Shown here piece after piece: positions 8,324 to 17,726 of a stretch of 64,000 nt of DNA. Each line of letters begins with the position of its first letter. The first letter of the stretch is position 1. The position numbers were made by a program, and so were the translations under genes. Origin of the DNA: an uncultured Pelagibacteraceae bacterium (lineage in GTDB: Bacteria > Pseudomonadota > Alphaproteobacteria > Pelagibacterales > Pelagibacteraceae); NCBI GenBank assembly GCA_902612345.1, contig CACMDE010000004.1, positions 17,524 through 81,523 of the forward strand, given 5' to 3'. Below the pieces are notes generated by a model. The model saw only the letters and a program-made list of their open reading frames with translations, was not told the origin of the DNA and made no database searches.

Positions 8324-8736
8324 TCATCTGCGTAAACTTTTTCTTCTTTCTCATGTTTCTCTTGAGCAGCAATACACAAAGTTGCAACTGGTCGAGCTAT
8401 AAGTCTTTTTAAGCCAATAGGTTCTCCAGTGTCTTCACAAAAACCATACGTTCCATCTTGAATTCTTTTTAAAGCTGATTCTATTTTTGATATTAATTTG
8501 ATTTGTCTATTTATAGCTCTTAATTCTACATTTTTTTCTGTATATGAACTTGCTTGGTCAACAATATCAGCAGACGTACTATTATCATCTAAAGAACTAT
8601 TATAAATAGCTTCGTTGCTAGTTCTCTTAAGATCTGTTTTCCAGTCTTGTAATTTTCTTTTAAAAAAAGCAAGATGTTTAGGACACATGTACTTTTCAGT
8701 TTCTTTTGGAATATATGTTTTAGAAATTTTTACCAT
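8320..8736 (-). CDS. dksA: DksA-family RNA polymerase regulator with a partial zinc site
   Basis: The 138-aa protein keeps the DksA coiled-coil tip motif D57-x2-D60-x-A62 (SADIVDQAS), which reaches into the RNA polymerase secondary channel with ppGpp. The zinc finger is incomplete: YGFCEDTGEPIG and ATLCIAAQE give C100-x2-T103 and C121-x2-A124 where E. coli DksA has four cysteines. Two-cysteine or cysteine-free DksA proteins are known to work without zinc in some bacteria, so this is probably functional. It is convergent with the GST gene. Confidence 0.88.
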   Translation of the reverse strand: MVKISKTYIPKETEKYMCPKHLAFFKRKLQDWKTDLKRTSNEAIYNSSLDDNSTSADIVDQASSYTEKNVELRAINRQIKLISKIESALKRIQDGTYGFCEDTGEPIGLKRLIARPVATLCIAAQEKHEKEEKVYADD

Positions 8737-8814
8737 TTCAATATTAAAAACTTGGTGAATATATTCATCAATTAAATACTGTCAAGAAAGCATTATTTGT
8801 ATAAATTGTTGAAA

Positions 8815-10143
8815 ATGGCACAAAATAAAAAAAAATTATTAAATTTATTTTATATTTTTCTGGCAACTCATTTAGTTCTATGGACAGTTGTACCATCAAT
8901 AGTTAATCACAATTTACCACTAGACACAATAGAAGCTTTAGCTTGGGGTAGTAATTTAGATTGGGGTTTTAATAAACATCCTCCGTTGAGCGCTTTTTTT
9001 ACTGAAGTTTTTTTTATTATATTTGGATCTCAAGACTGGGCATATTATTTATTAAGTCAGATTTTTTTAATTATTTCTTTTTATTTTGTTTTTAAACTTT
9101 CAAATGAAATATTAGGTAATTTGAAGTTAAGTTTTATTTCAGTAATTTTACTAGAGGGAATATTTTTTTATAATTTCACGACACCAGAATTTAACGTAAA
9201 CGTTTCTCAGCTACCATTTTGGGCAATAACTGCTTACTTTACATGGAAAATTTTTGAAAAAAAAGACCCACAAGCAATTGATTTAATTTTATTAGGGATA
9301 GTGGCAGCACTTGGTATTCTTTCAAAATATTTATTTTTATATTTGTTAATTTCGATCGATTTACTATTTTTTTATTTAATATTTCTTTTAAAAGATAGGA
9401 AATTTAAATTTTCATACCTAATATCTTTCGAGGTATTTTTATTATTGCTCATACCTCACTTAATATGGCTAACAAATAATAATTATGTAACAATTGTTTA
9501 TGGATTTGCAAGAACTGGAACCTCAAGTTTTGAAATAGAAAATCATTTAATTAATCCACTAATATTTATAGTCAAGCAAATTGGAATTTTAATCCCATTT
9601 TTTATTCTTTGTTCTTTCTTAATAAGCAAATTTAAATTTAAAATTAATTTTAAAGACAAAAAATTACTTTTTTTAATTTTTATTAGTCTAGCCCCTATAG
9701 TACTAATGTTAATTACATCAATTGTTACTGGATCAAAAATAAGAACTATGTGGATGACACCTTTCTATTTATTTCTAGGCTTACTTGTAATTTATATATT
9801 TAAAAATCAAATTAATTTTAAAAAAATTAATAATTTTTTAATTTGTTTTATATTTTTATTTTTAATGTCACCTTTTTTATATGGATATATTTCAATTACA
9901 AAAGATAATAAGAGAACTGATTATCCAGGAAAACAAATTGCAGCAAAAATTCAGTTCGAGTGGGATCAAAATTTTGATGAGCAGATAGGCTTTGTTATTG
10001 GCAATGAATGGAAAGCTGGAAATCTTTCATACCACTTAAAATCTAGACCTACATGGGAGGGTTTTATAGAAAGTAGCAATATTCTAGATGAGGCTAAAGA
10101 ATATATTTGCATAGATGATATTTGTGTAGGAACATACAAATAA
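8815..10143 (+). CDS. Polytopic membrane glycosyltransferase, GT39/ArnT-like
   Basis: This 442-aa protein has roughly ten hydrophobic segments. The first loop, EALAWGSNLDWGFNKHPPL, has the acidic-residue-plus-KHPPL pattern seen in PMT/ArnT-type enzymes that move sugars from polyprenyl-phosphate donors in the periplasm. I place the start at the ATG at 8815 rather than the TTG at 8797 of the ORF track; neither has a strong ribosome site. The gene is followed 3 bp later by adenine deaminase and shortly after by a DPM1-like GT2 gene, which could make its polyprenyl-phosphate sugar donor. Confidence 0.75.
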   Translation: MAQNKKKLLNLFYIFLATHLVLWTVVPSIVNHNLPLDTIEALAWGSNLDWGFNKHPPLSAFFTEVFFIIFGSQDWAYYLLSQIFLIISFYFVFKLSNEILGNLKLSFISVILLEGIFFYNFTTPEFNVNVSQLPFWAITAYFTWKIFEKKDPQAIDLILLGIVAALGILSKYLFLYLLISIDLLFFYLIFLLKDRKFKFSYLISFEVFLLLLIPHLIWLTNNNYVTIVYGFARTGTSSFEIENHLINPLIFIVKQIGILIPFFILCSFLISKFKFKINFKDKKLLFLIFISLAPIVLMLITSIVTGSKIRTMWMTPFYLFLGLLVIYIFKNQINFKKINNFLICFIFLFLMSPFLYGYISITKDNKRTDYPGKQIAAKIQFEWDQNFDEQIGFVIGNEWKAGNLSYHLKSRPTWEGFIESSNILDEAKEYICIDDICVGTYK

Positions 10144-10146
10144 ATT

Positions 10147-11148
10147 ATGAATAATTTTGAAAGCATTGAAAATTTTATAAAAAATGTTCCAAAGTCAGAA
10201 CTTCACCTACATATTGAAGGGAGTTTAGAGCCTGAATTAATGTTTAAATTATCAAAAAGAAATAAAGTTGAAATTCCTTTTAAATCTATTGAAGAAATTA
10301 GATCTGCATATAATTTTTCAAATTTAGATTCTTTTTTAAAAATTTATTATGAAGGATCAAATGTATTAATTACTGAACAAGATTTTTTTGATCTCACTTG
10401 GGAATATATATTAAAATGTAAGAGAGATAATATTGTTCATACAGAAATATTTTTTGACCCACAGTCTCATACTGAAAGAGGTATAGAATTCGATACTGTT
10501 ATAAATGGAATAAACAAGGCTTTAATCAAAGCAAAATCTGAATTTGGAATTACCTCAGAAATTATTATGTGTTTTTTAAGACACTTAGATGAAGAGCTAT
10601 GTTTTGAAGTTTTAAAGCATGCAACAAAGCATAAAGACAAAATTATTGGTGTAGGTTTAGACTCATCGGAAAAAGGAAATCCTCCTCAAAAATTTAAAAG
10701 ATTATTTGATGCCGCAATTAAAGAAGGTTTTTTAACAGTGGCTCATGCCGGAGAAGAGGGTCCCCCAGAATATATTTGGGAAAGTATAAATTTACTTAAA
10801 GTAAAAAGAATAGATCATGGTGTTCAATGTCTAAAAGACAAAAAGCTTGTAGAAATACTTAAGGAAAAAAATATTCCCTTAACTGTTTGTCCTTTATCAA
10901 ATATTAAACTATGTGTTTTTGATAAGCTTGAAAATCATAACTTAAAAGAAATGTTAGATAATGGTCTAAGAGTAATGGTCAATTCTGATGATCCAGCCTA
11001 TTTTGGTGGATATTTAAATACAAATTTAATTGAAACTTCTAAAGCCTTAAATTTAAGAATAGAAGATATAAAAGTTTTAATTAAGAACTCTTTTAAATCC
11101 TCATTTTTAGACGAAAAAAGTAAAAATAGTTGGCTGAATAAGATATAA
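10147..11148 (+). CDS. Adenine deaminase (adenosine-deaminase superfamily)
   Basis: The 333-aa amidohydrolase has KSELHLHIEGSLEPELMF, HAGEEGPPEYIWE, RIDHGVQ, TVCPLSNIKLCVFD and VNSDDPAYFGGY. These follow bacterial adenine deaminases (the PA0148 type) more closely than adenosine deaminases; the GEEGPPEYIWE and DDPAYFGGY wording is typical. The Zn ligands (H-x-H, the later His, and Asp in NSDDPA) and the catalytic Glu are all visible. It would convert adenine to hypoxanthine and ammonia. It sits between two glycosyltransferase genes upstream of urease, so its context is nitrogen or purine salvage. Confidence 0.88.
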   Translation: MNNFESIENFIKNVPKSELHLHIEGSLEPELMFKLSKRNKVEIPFKSIEEIRSAYNFSNLDSFLKIYYEGSNVLITEQDFFDLTWEYILKCKRDNIVHTEIFFDPQSHTERGIEFDTVINGINKALIKAKSEFGITSEIIMCFLRHLDEELCFEVLKHATKHKDKIIGVGLDSSEKGNPPQKFKRLFDAAIKEGFLTVAHAGEEGPPEYIWESINLLKVKRIDHGVQCLKDKKLVEILKEKNIPLTVCPLSNIKLCVFDKLENHNLKEMLDNGLRVMVNSDDPAYFGGYLNTNLIETSKALNLRIEDIKVLIKNSFKSSFLDEKSKNSWLNKI

Positions 11149-11165
11149 TTTTTACTAAATATTAA

Positions 11166-12035
11166 ATGAAAATTAAAATTTTAATTCCTATCTTTAATGA
11201 CTTTGAATCAGTATCGAAATTATTAATAGATATTAATTCTACATTAAGTAATTTAAATCCAGACTTTTCAGTAATTTTAGTTAATGACGCTTCAACTGAA
11301 AAAAATAACATTGATGTTTCCAACATAGATAAAATAAATTCGATAAAGATTATTAACATTAAAAATAATCAAGGACACGCAAGATGTATTGCAACTGGTC
11401 TAAAATATATTTTTGATAATGAAGAATTTGATTATATTATTCCTATGGATGGTGATGGAGAAGATAGACCACAGGAAATTTCAAAATTTATTGAATTTTT
11501 TAAATATGATGACACAAATCCAATTGTTGGTGAAAGAATAAAAAGATCTGAGGGATTGGTTTTTAAAATATCATATACTATTCATAAATTAGTTACTTTT
11601 ATTTTTACAGGGCATTCAATTAAATTTGGGAATTATACTTGTTTACCAAAGTCAACTGTAGAAAAAATGATAAATGAAAAAGCAACATGGAGTAGTTTTT
11701 CAGGTGCTTTAGCAAAATTAGAAAAAAATAGATCCACTATTCCATCTATAAGGGGAGAAAGATATTTTGGTCCTTCAAAAATGAGTTTCTTTAATTTAAT
11801 TAAACATTCCCTATCTATTATTGCAGTATTTAAAATAAATGTGATTATCAGATCAATTTTATTTTTTTTAATTTATATTTTTTTAATTTCTGAAAATCTA
11901 AATTATGTAACTTCAATTCCTTTAATAGCAGCCTTAGCTTTGGTAATTTCTGTCTTAGCAATTTCGAAGAGAGAAAATATTGGAGAATTAAATGACTCTT
12001 TATCGAATATTGAAAATATAGAGGAAATTAAGTGA
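11166..12035 (+). CDS. GT2 glycosyltransferase with C-terminal membrane segments
   Basis: The 289-aa protein begins MKIKILIPIFNDFESV, a GT-A fold opening, followed by VILVNDAST and the metal-binding DGDGEDRP (D-x-D). After about residue 225 there are two hydrophobic helices, as in DPM1/GtrB-type enzymes that load a sugar on polyprenyl phosphate. It overlaps the start of the lyase-like gene by 4 bp. With the GT39-like gene it could form a lipid-linked sugar transfer pathway; the sugar is unknown. Confidence 0.8.
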   Translation: MKIKILIPIFNDFESVSKLLIDINSTLSNLNPDFSVILVNDASTEKNNIDVSNIDKINSIKIINIKNNQGHARCIATGLKYIFDNEEFDYIIPMDGDGEDRPQEISKFIEFFKYDDTNPIVGERIKRSEGLVFKISYTIHKLVTFIFTGHSIKFGNYTCLPKSTVEKMINEKATWSSFSGALAKLEKNRSTIPSIRGERYFGPSKMSFFNLIKHSLSIIAVFKINVIIRSILFFLIYIFLISENLNYVTSIPLIAALALVISVLAISKRENIGELNDSLSNIENIEEIK

Positions 12036-12868
12036 ATAAAATTTTACTTACTATTTTTATGGTTTTTTCATTTTCTGGATCAGTATTTTCTGACAATCAT
12101 AAAACTAATTTTAAAGATATAAAGGGATATAAGAAACAATTTCTTTCTATGTCAGAGAAAAAGGTAAATAGAATAAAAGAAGTAAAAGCTTCGGATGGTT
12201 TTCCAGTTTACGAGGGAAAAACAAGTATTCAAGTCACCGTTAATAGAGAAGATGCTGGATGTGGAAAAGGAAAAGCACAAACGACACAAATTCAATGTGA
12301 CGGCAAGGGTAATAGAAGTAGACAAGAAATACACCTTGGCGAAATGAAACTAAAAAATAAAGAACATATTTTTGAATATGCAGTATACTTTGATGAAAGT
12401 TACGAACCTTTAGAGAAAGGCGCAGTAGTTATAATCGGTCAAATGCATACCGATAACAAAGCTAAAGGGTGCCATAGTTGTTGTCATTTTTGGGCTCAAG
12501 ATTTTAAATATAAAGGTGAACACCATTATAGTTGGGCAAGTAAAGCGGCTTATTCATCAGAGCCTGTTATTATAGGAAAGATTGAAGACTTAAAAGGGAA
12601 GTGGACACATTTAAAATTTCATGTTCTGTGGAAGCTTGACGAAACTGGTAGATTTAAAATTTATAAAAATAACGAAGTTATAGCTGATTTAAAAAACATA
12701 AAAACTCTAGCTGATACCTGTACGGGTGGTTATATGAAGTTTGGAATTTATAGACATAGAACTATTGGTTATTGGAATTCTGATTGGGAAAGTTTACCAG
12801 ATCAAAGAATATATTTGGATGGCATTATATTTAGAAAACCAAAAAAAGAAGAAAAATTTAAAAAATAG
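12032..12868 (+). CDS. Secreted polysaccharide-lyase-like protein (heparin-lyase-I/PL-type jelly roll)
   Basis: The 278-aa product starts at a GTG overlapping the GT2 stop and has a signal peptide ending near SVFSDN. The mature part resembles the Polysacc_lyase family (jelly-roll fold), with NRSRQEIHL, FEYAVYFDES, GKWTHLKFHVLW, YMKFGIYR and DQRIYLDGI in family order. Seven cysteines (AGCGKGK, IQCDG, GCHSCCHFW, DTCTGG) suggest disulfides outside the cytoplasm. Substrate and activity are unproven; a non-catalytic binding role is possible. Confidence 0.65.
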   Translation: MNKILLTIFMVFSFSGSVFSDNHKTNFKDIKGYKKQFLSMSEKKVNRIKEVKASDGFPVYEGKTSIQVTVNREDAGCGKGKAQTTQIQCDGKGNRSRQEIHLGEMKLKNKEHIFEYAVYFDESYEPLEKGAVVIIGQMHTDNKAKGCHSCCHFWAQDFKYKGEHHYSWASKAAYSSEPVIIGKIEDLKGKWTHLKFHVLWKLDETGRFKIYKNNEVIADLKNIKTLADTCTGGYMKFGIYRHRTIGYWNSDWESLPDQRIYLDGIIFRKPKKEEKFKK

Positions 12869-12879
12869 ATAGAATTTAA

Positions 12880-13692
12880 ATGATGAATATTATTCAAAAA
12901 AAACTAGAAAAATCTAAAGGCAGATTAGAAGTAAAAATAAAAGATCAAAACTTACAAAAACTTTATCAACAAGGATCTTTAAAAGCTTTGATGCCAGATT
13001 TTCATGAGAATTTAAAACAATTAATGCTTATAAACACAGCTGGAGGAATTACTAGTGGAGATGAATATGATTATGAATTTGAAATTGATAACTCCAATCT
13101 TTGTATTTCAACTCAAGCAGCAGAAAAAATTTATAGTGGTTACGGCAATCCTGCTAATCTAAAAATAAATTTAAATTTGAAAAATAATTCAACTGTATTT
13201 TGGTTACCTAAAGAATTAATTTTATTTAATAATTGTAACTTAAAAAGAAAAATAGATTTTAATTTATCCAAAGACTCAAATTTAATTCTTTGTGAAAATA
13301 TTATTTTTGGACGCACTTCAATGAAAGAAATTTTTGAAAAAGGATATTTTTCAGATTTTTGGAATATTAATTTTGATGACAAACTAATTCATTCCGAAGC
13401 AGTAAATACAAATTTAATTGAGAAAAAAAATTTGAATAGCTTTTCAACATTAAATAATAATTCCGCTGTTGCGACAATTATTATTGTAGGAAAAAAATTT
13501 TTAGACAATATTGATGATTTATCTGATATTTTAACAAATAATGAAAATACTAATTCAAATTATTCTAATTGGGACAATAAATTGATCGTAAGACTTTTAT
13601 CTAAAGATAGTTATAATCTTAAATTTGCAATTGATAAAATTTTGTCTTATTTTTTTGAAGGTTCAAAAATACCAAAAATATGGAATATATAA
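12880..13692 (+). CDS. ureD: Urease accessory protein UreD
   Basis: The 270-aa protein shows the UreD/UreH pattern GRLEVKIKDQ, LINTAGGITSGD, STQAAEKIYSG, WLPKELILFNN, LCENIIFGRTSM. UreD docks on apo-urease and works with UreF and UreG in nickel insertion. It is the first gene of the ureDABCEFG cluster, whose genes abut or overlap, and starts 11 bp after the lyase-like gene, so the whole block may be transcribed together. Confidence 0.92.
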   Translation: MMNIIQKKLEKSKGRLEVKIKDQNLQKLYQQGSLKALMPDFHENLKQLMLINTAGGITSGDEYDYEFEIDNSNLCISTQAAEKIYSGYGNPANLKINLNLKNNSTVFWLPKELILFNNCNLKRKIDFNLSKDSNLILCENIIFGRTSMKEIFEKGYFSDFWNINFDDKLIHSEAVNTNLIEKKNLNSFSTLNNNSAVATIIIVGKKFLDNIDDLSDILTNNENTNSNYSNWDNKLIVRLLSKDSYNLKFAIDKILSYFFEGSKIPKIWNI

Positions 13693-13995
13693 ATGAAACT
13701 TACTCCTAGAGAAAAAGATAAACTTTTAATAAGTCTTGCAGCAATAGTTGCTAAAAATAGATTGTCAAAAGGTATAAAATTAAATTATCCTGAAGCAATA
13801 GCTTTAATATCAGATTTTGTAGTTGAGGGAGCTAGAGAGGGAAAAAGTGTTGCAGAACTGATGGAGGCAGGAGCTCATGTTATTAAAAAAAAGGATTGTA
13901 TGGAAGGCATCTCAGATATGTTGAAAGAAGTTCAAGTAGAAGCTACTTTTCCTGATGGAACTAAATTGGTAACTGTGCACAAACCTATAAGATGA
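13693..13995 (+). CDS. ureA: Urease gamma subunit
   Basis: The 100-aa protein has the standard length and sequence of bacterial UreA ([62 protein letters not shown]). It is the small structural subunit of the nickel urease that hydrolyses urea to ammonia and carbonic acid. It begins immediately after the ureD stop and overlaps ureB by 4 bp. Confidence 0.97.
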   Translation: MKLTPREKDKLLISLAAIVAKNRLSKGIKLNYPEAIALISDFVVEGAREGKSVAELMEAGAHVIKKKDCMEGISDMLKEVQVEATFPDGTKLVTVHKPIR

Positions 13996-14309
13996 CAATT
14001 ATTATGAAGCCAGGTGAAATAATTTCAAATAAAGAAGAAATAGATTTAAATAAAGACTCTAAGGTTACTAAGCTTAAAATTTCTAATTCTGGAGACAGGC
14101 CAGTGCAAGTCGGAAGCCATTATCATTTTTTTGAAACAAATGAATATTTGATTTTTGATAGAGAATTATCATATGGAAAAAGATTAAATATACCATCAGG
14201 AACTGCTGTGAGATTTGAACCAGGTCAATCCAAAGATGTTGAGCTTATAGAAATAAATGGACTAAAAAAAATATATGGCTTCAATAAGAAAGTTATGGGT
14301 AATTTATAA
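13992..14309 (+). CDS. ureB: Urease beta subunit
   Basis: The 105-aa protein matches Ure[67 protein letters not shown]. It is the second structural subunit of the cytoplasmic urease trimer. Its stop overlaps the ureC start by one base, and the ATG overlaps ureA by 4 bp. A downstream ATG five codons in (MKPGE) is an alternative start. Confidence 0.97.
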   Translation: MTIIMKPGEIISNKEEIDLNKDSKVTKLKISNSGDRPVQVGSHYHFFETNEYLIFDRELSYGKRLNIPSGTAVRFEPGQSKDVELIEINGLKKIYGFNKKVMGNL

Positions 14310-16015
14310 TGGTTAAAGTTTCTAGAGCAGCTTATGCAGATATGTATGGTCCTACTACTGGAGACAAAGTAAGGCTTGCGGATACTGACTTATTTATTGA
14401 GGTTGAAAATGATCTAACCATTTATGGTGAAGAGGTAAAGTTTGGTGGTGGAAAAGTAATTAGAGACGGGATGGGCCAATCACAAACTAGCAGAAAAAAG
14501 GGAGCTGCTGATACAGTTATTACTAATGCTTTAATAGTTGATGTGGATGGAATTTATAAAGCTGATGTTGGTTTAAAAGATGGAAAAATTTTTGAAATTG
14601 GCAAAGCTGGAAATCCAGATACTCAATCTAAAGTAAATATTGTTATTGGTCCAGGAACAGAGATAATTGCTGGAGAAGGAAAAATTTTAACCGCAGGAGG
14701 TTTTGATAGTCATATTCATTATATATGTCCTCAACAAATTGATGATGCCTTACACTCAGGTATCACAACTATGCTTGGAGGAGGGACTGGGCCTGCTCAT
14801 GGCACACTTGCAACAACTTGCACACCAGGTCCATGGCATATCGAAAGAATGATTCAATCTGCTGATGGTTTCTCTATGAATTTAGCTTTTGCTGGTAAAG
14901 GAAATTCTTCTTTACCAGATGGCCTTCAAGAACAAATTCTTGCTGGAGCTTCAGCTCTCAAATTACATGAAGATTGGGGAACCACTCCTGCAGCAATTGA
15001 TAATTGCTTGAATATTGCTGATAAAAATGATGTACAAGTTATGATTCATACAGATACTTTAAACGAAAGTGGATTTGTAGAAAATACTATAAAAGCAATA
15101 AACAAAAGAACTATTCATGCTTTTCATACAGAGGGTGCTGGTGGCGGGCATGCTCCAGATATAATTAAAGTTTGTGGAGAAGAGCATGTTATTCCCTCCT
15201 CAACAAATCCGACCAGACCATATACAGTCAATACAATAGAGGAACATTTAGACATGCTTATGGTTTGTCACCATCTCGATAAATCTATTCCAGAAGATGT
15301 AGCATTTGCTGAAAGTAGAATTAGACGAGAAACAATTGCAGCAGAAGATATTCTTCATGACATGGGGGCTTTTTCAATTATTGCATCTGATAGCCAAGCA
15401 ATGGGAAGAGTTGGAGAAGTTATAATTAGGACTTGGCAAACTGCACATAAAATGAAAGTTCAAAGAGGAAGTTTACCAGAAGAAAAAGGGAATAATGATA
15501 ACTTTAGAGTTAAAAGGTATTTAGCAAAATATACAATTAATCCAGCAATTGCTCATGGAATTTCAAAATATATTGGTAATATTAAAAAAAATAAACGAGC
15601 AGATTTAGTTTTATGGGACCCAGCATTTTTTGGTGCTAAACCTGAGATGATATTGATAGGAGGAAGTATAGCTTGTGCTCAAATGGGAGACCCAAACGCG
15701 TCAATTCCAACTCCACAGCCAGTATATACTAGACCAATGTTTTCATCGTTTGGAACTTCGTTAGAAAAATCTTCAGTAATTTTCACAAGCAAATTGGCCC
15801 TTGAAAAGAACTCATTAAAAAATGCAAGTATAAGAAAAGATTTATTGCCTGTTGAAAATACAAGATCTATTTCAAAAAAAGATATGATTCTAAATAATAA
15901 ATGTCCAAAAATTGAGGTAAATCCAGAGACATATGAGGTAAAAGCTGATGGTGAAATAATTACTTGTGAACCAGCAAAAGAGTTACCTTTGGCACAAAGA
16001 TATTTTATGTTTTAA
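14309..16015 (+). CDS. ureC: Urease alpha (catalytic) subunit
   Basis: The 568-aa subunit is full length. Active-site elements are all visible: [10 protein letters not shown] (Ni-binding H-x-H), KLHEDWG (carbamylated lysine bridging the nickels), MIHTDTLNE and GAGGGHAPD (further His), the flap cysteine and histidine in [22 protein letters not shown], and the Asp ligand in ASDSQAMGR. Nothing suggests inactivation. No nickel or urea transporter is linked in this window. Confidence 0.98.
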   Translation: MVKVSRAAYADMYGPTTGDKVRLADTDLFIEVENDLTIYGEEVKFGGGKVIRDGMGQSQTSRKKGAADTVITNALIVDVDGIYKADVGLKDGKIFEIGKAGNPDTQSKVNIVIGPGTEIIAGEGKILTAGGFDSHIHYICPQQIDDALHSGITTMLGGGTGPAHGTLATTCTPGPWHIERMIQSADGFSMNLAFAGKGNSSLPDGLQEQILAGASALKLHEDWGTTPAAIDNCLNIADKNDVQVMIHTDTLNESGFVENTIKAINKRTIHAFHTEGAGGGHAPDIIKVCGEEHVIPSSTNPTRPYTVNTIEEHLDMLMVCHHLDKSIPEDVAFAESRIRRETIAAEDILHDMGAFSIIASDSQAMGRVGEVIIRTWQTAHKMKVQRGSLPEEKGNNDNFRVKRYLAKYTINPAIAHGISKYIGNIKKNKRADLVLWDPAFFGAKPEMILIGGSIACAQMGDPNASIPTPQPVYTRPMFSSFGTSLEKSSVIFTSKLALEKNSLKNASIRKDLLPVENTRSISKKDMILNNKCPKIEVNPETYEVKADGEIITCEPAKELPLAQRYFMF

Positions 16016-16018
16016 ATT

Positions 16019-16462
16019 ATGGATAATTGTTTTTTAATCGTAAATAAAATAGCCAAAAATAAAGCAAAAGATTATATATCTTTATCTTATGATGAGAGAT
16101 TTTTAAGAAGAAAAAAACTTGTTTCAGATAACGGTTTTGAATTTTTAGTAAATTTACCAGAGACAAAATCACTATCAGAAAATCAGGCATTTAGGCTTCA
16201 AAGTGGAAATTTGATTTTGATAAAAAACAAAAAAGAAAGTTTACTTGAAATAAAAGGTAAAAATTTAATACAACTGATATGGCATATAGGAAATAGGCAT
16301 ATGCCATGCCAAATTGAAAAAGATAGAATTTTTATTCAGTATGACGAAGTAATAAGAAAAATGATATTAAAATTAGGTGGAAAGGTTAAGAAAGTTTCAA
16401 GACCTTTTAAACCTGAGGGAGGAGCATATGGAATTGGTAGAACCCTTAACCATAAACACTAA
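16019..16462 (+). CDS. ureE: Urease accessory protein UreE
   Basis: The 147-aa protein has the UreE pattern: an N-terminal SLSYDERFLRRKK, the central IWHIGNRHMPCQIE with the conserved metal-binding histidine, and the C-terminal GGAYG. UreE delivers nickel to the UreG-containing assembly. The C-terminus ends GRTLNHKH and lacks a long His-rich tail, so it is of the non-storage type. It overlaps ureF by 35 bp when ureF starts at 16428. Confidence 0.92.
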   Translation: MDNCFLIVNKIAKNKAKDYISLSYDERFLRRKKLVSDNGFEFLVNLPETKSLSENQAFRLQSGNLILIKNKKESLLEIKGKNLIQLIWHIGNRHMPCQIEKDRIFIQYDEVIRKMILKLGGKVKKVSRPFKPEGGAYGIGRTLNHKH

Positions 16463-17108
16463 AATTAAAAGTAAAAAAGACTTAAAACAAGCTATACAAA
16501 TTCTTCAAACTTGGTTTTCACCTTCATTTCCAGTTGGAAGTTTTTCATATTCTCATGGTTTAGAGGCAATGATTAACGATAATTTTATTAAGTCAAAAGA
16601 GGATATATTGGATTATTTAAAATGTATTTTAAAACATGGAACTGGTAAAAATGATGTAATTTTAATGAAATATACTTATCAAGGAGAAGATTTAAATGAA
16701 CTTGCTTTATCACTTTGTCCAAGCAAGGAAAGAAAAATTGAGTCTATTGAGATGGGAAATGCTTTTCGAAAAGTTTTAGGTGATAGTTGGGATTTTAAAA
16801 TTCTTGAAAATACCGCATATCCAGTTGCAGTAGCTAAAGCAGCCAGACATTTTAATATACCACTTAACTTAACAGTAGTATCTTATCTACAATCTTTTGT
16901 GTCAAATTTAATAAATGTTTGTATTAAACATATTCCAATCGGACAAAAAATTGGACAAGACTGCATAATCAATACATATGATTTAATAAGAGAAGTAGAA
17001 AAAGAAAGTGAAACTTTAAACTTAGAAGATCTAGGTGGAATTTGTTTTAATAGTGATATCTATAGTATCAAGCATGAAAATTTGAAAATACGAATTTATA
17101 AAACATGA
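16428..17108 (+). CDS. ureF: Urease accessory protein UreF
   Basis: I start the gene at the ATG at 16428 ([11 protein letters not shown], 226 aa) because gagggagg lies just upstream, rather than at the GTG at 16377 of the ORF track. The sequence has the UreF core [22 protein letters not shown] and [15 protein letters not shown] and QKIGQD. UreF bridges UreD and UreG during nickel-site assembly. The start lies inside ureE and the end overlaps ureG by 4 bp. Confidence 0.92.
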   Translation: MELVEPLTINTKIKSKKDLKQAIQILQTWFSPSFPVGSFSYSHGLEAMINDNFIKSKEDILDYLKCILKHGTGKNDVILMKYTYQGEDLNELALSLCPSKERKIESIEMGNAFRKVLGDSWDFKILENTAYPVAVAKAARHFNIPLNLTVVSYLQSFVSNLINVCIKHIPIGQKIGQDCIINTYDLIREVEKESETLNLEDLGGICFNSDIYSIKHENLKIRIYKT

Positions 17109-17725
17109 AAAATATAAATGGACCATTAAAAGTTGGAATAGGTGGACCTGTTGGTGCAGGAAAGACAAGTCTGACCGCTGAATTATGTAAGTTTTTATCA
17201 AATAAAATTTCTATGGCTGTAATTTCAAATGATATTTATACAAAAGAGGATGCAGAATTTTTAATGAAAGTTCAAGCCTTACCTCTTGAGCGAATTAAAG
17301 GAGTTGAAACAGGAGGTTGTCCACATACTGCGATCCGAGAAGATGCTTCAATCAATATGCTTGCTGTAGAAAACATGAAAAAAAAATTTCCTGATCTTGA
17401 TTTGATTTTAATTGAGTCTGGTGGAGATAATTTAGCGGCAACTTTTAGTCCAGAATTAGTAGATCTTTCTATATATGTTATTGATGTTGGTATGGGTGGA
17501 GATATTCCCAGAAAAGGTGGTCCTGCTATCCAAAAGTCAGACCTATTAATTATTAATAAGACTGATTTAGCTCCTCATGTAGATGTTAATCTTGAGACTA
17601 TGAAAGAAGACGTAAAAAAGGCTCGTAATGGCTTACCTTATATTTTTTGCCAGATGAAAAAGCAAATCGGTGTTGAAGATGTTGCTAAATTTTTATTTTC
17701 ATCAGGTGGACTATTGAGTTTTTGA
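17105..17725 (+). CDS. ureG: Urease accessory GTPase UreG
   Basis: The 206-aa SIMIBI GTPase has the P-loop [47 protein letters not shown] and NKTDLAPH. The C-P-H nickel site in GGCPHTA is present. It supplies GTP-driven nickel transfer to urease. It is the last gene of the operon and ends 1 bp before the end of umuC on the other strand, so no separate terminator fits between them. Confidence 0.96.
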   Translation: MKNINGPLKVGIGGPVGAGKTSLTAELCKFLSNKISMAVISNDIYTKEDAEFLMKVQALPLERIKGVETGGCPHTAIREDASINMLAVENMKKKFPDLDLILIESGGDNLAATFSPELVDLSIYVIDVGMGGDIPRKGGPAIQKSDLLIINKTDLAPHVDVNLETMKEDVKKARNGLPYIFCQMKKQIGVEDVAKFLFSSGGLLSF

Positions 17726-17726
17726 T

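Noticed and set aside
8797-8814. TTG start of the GT39-like gene given in the ORF track
   Set aside because: An ATG six codons later (8815) is a more probable start and the extra residues add no family feature.
16377-16427. GTG start of ureF given in the ORF track
   Set aside because: The ATG at 16428 has a strong gagggagg ribosome site and matches the usual UreF N-terminus.
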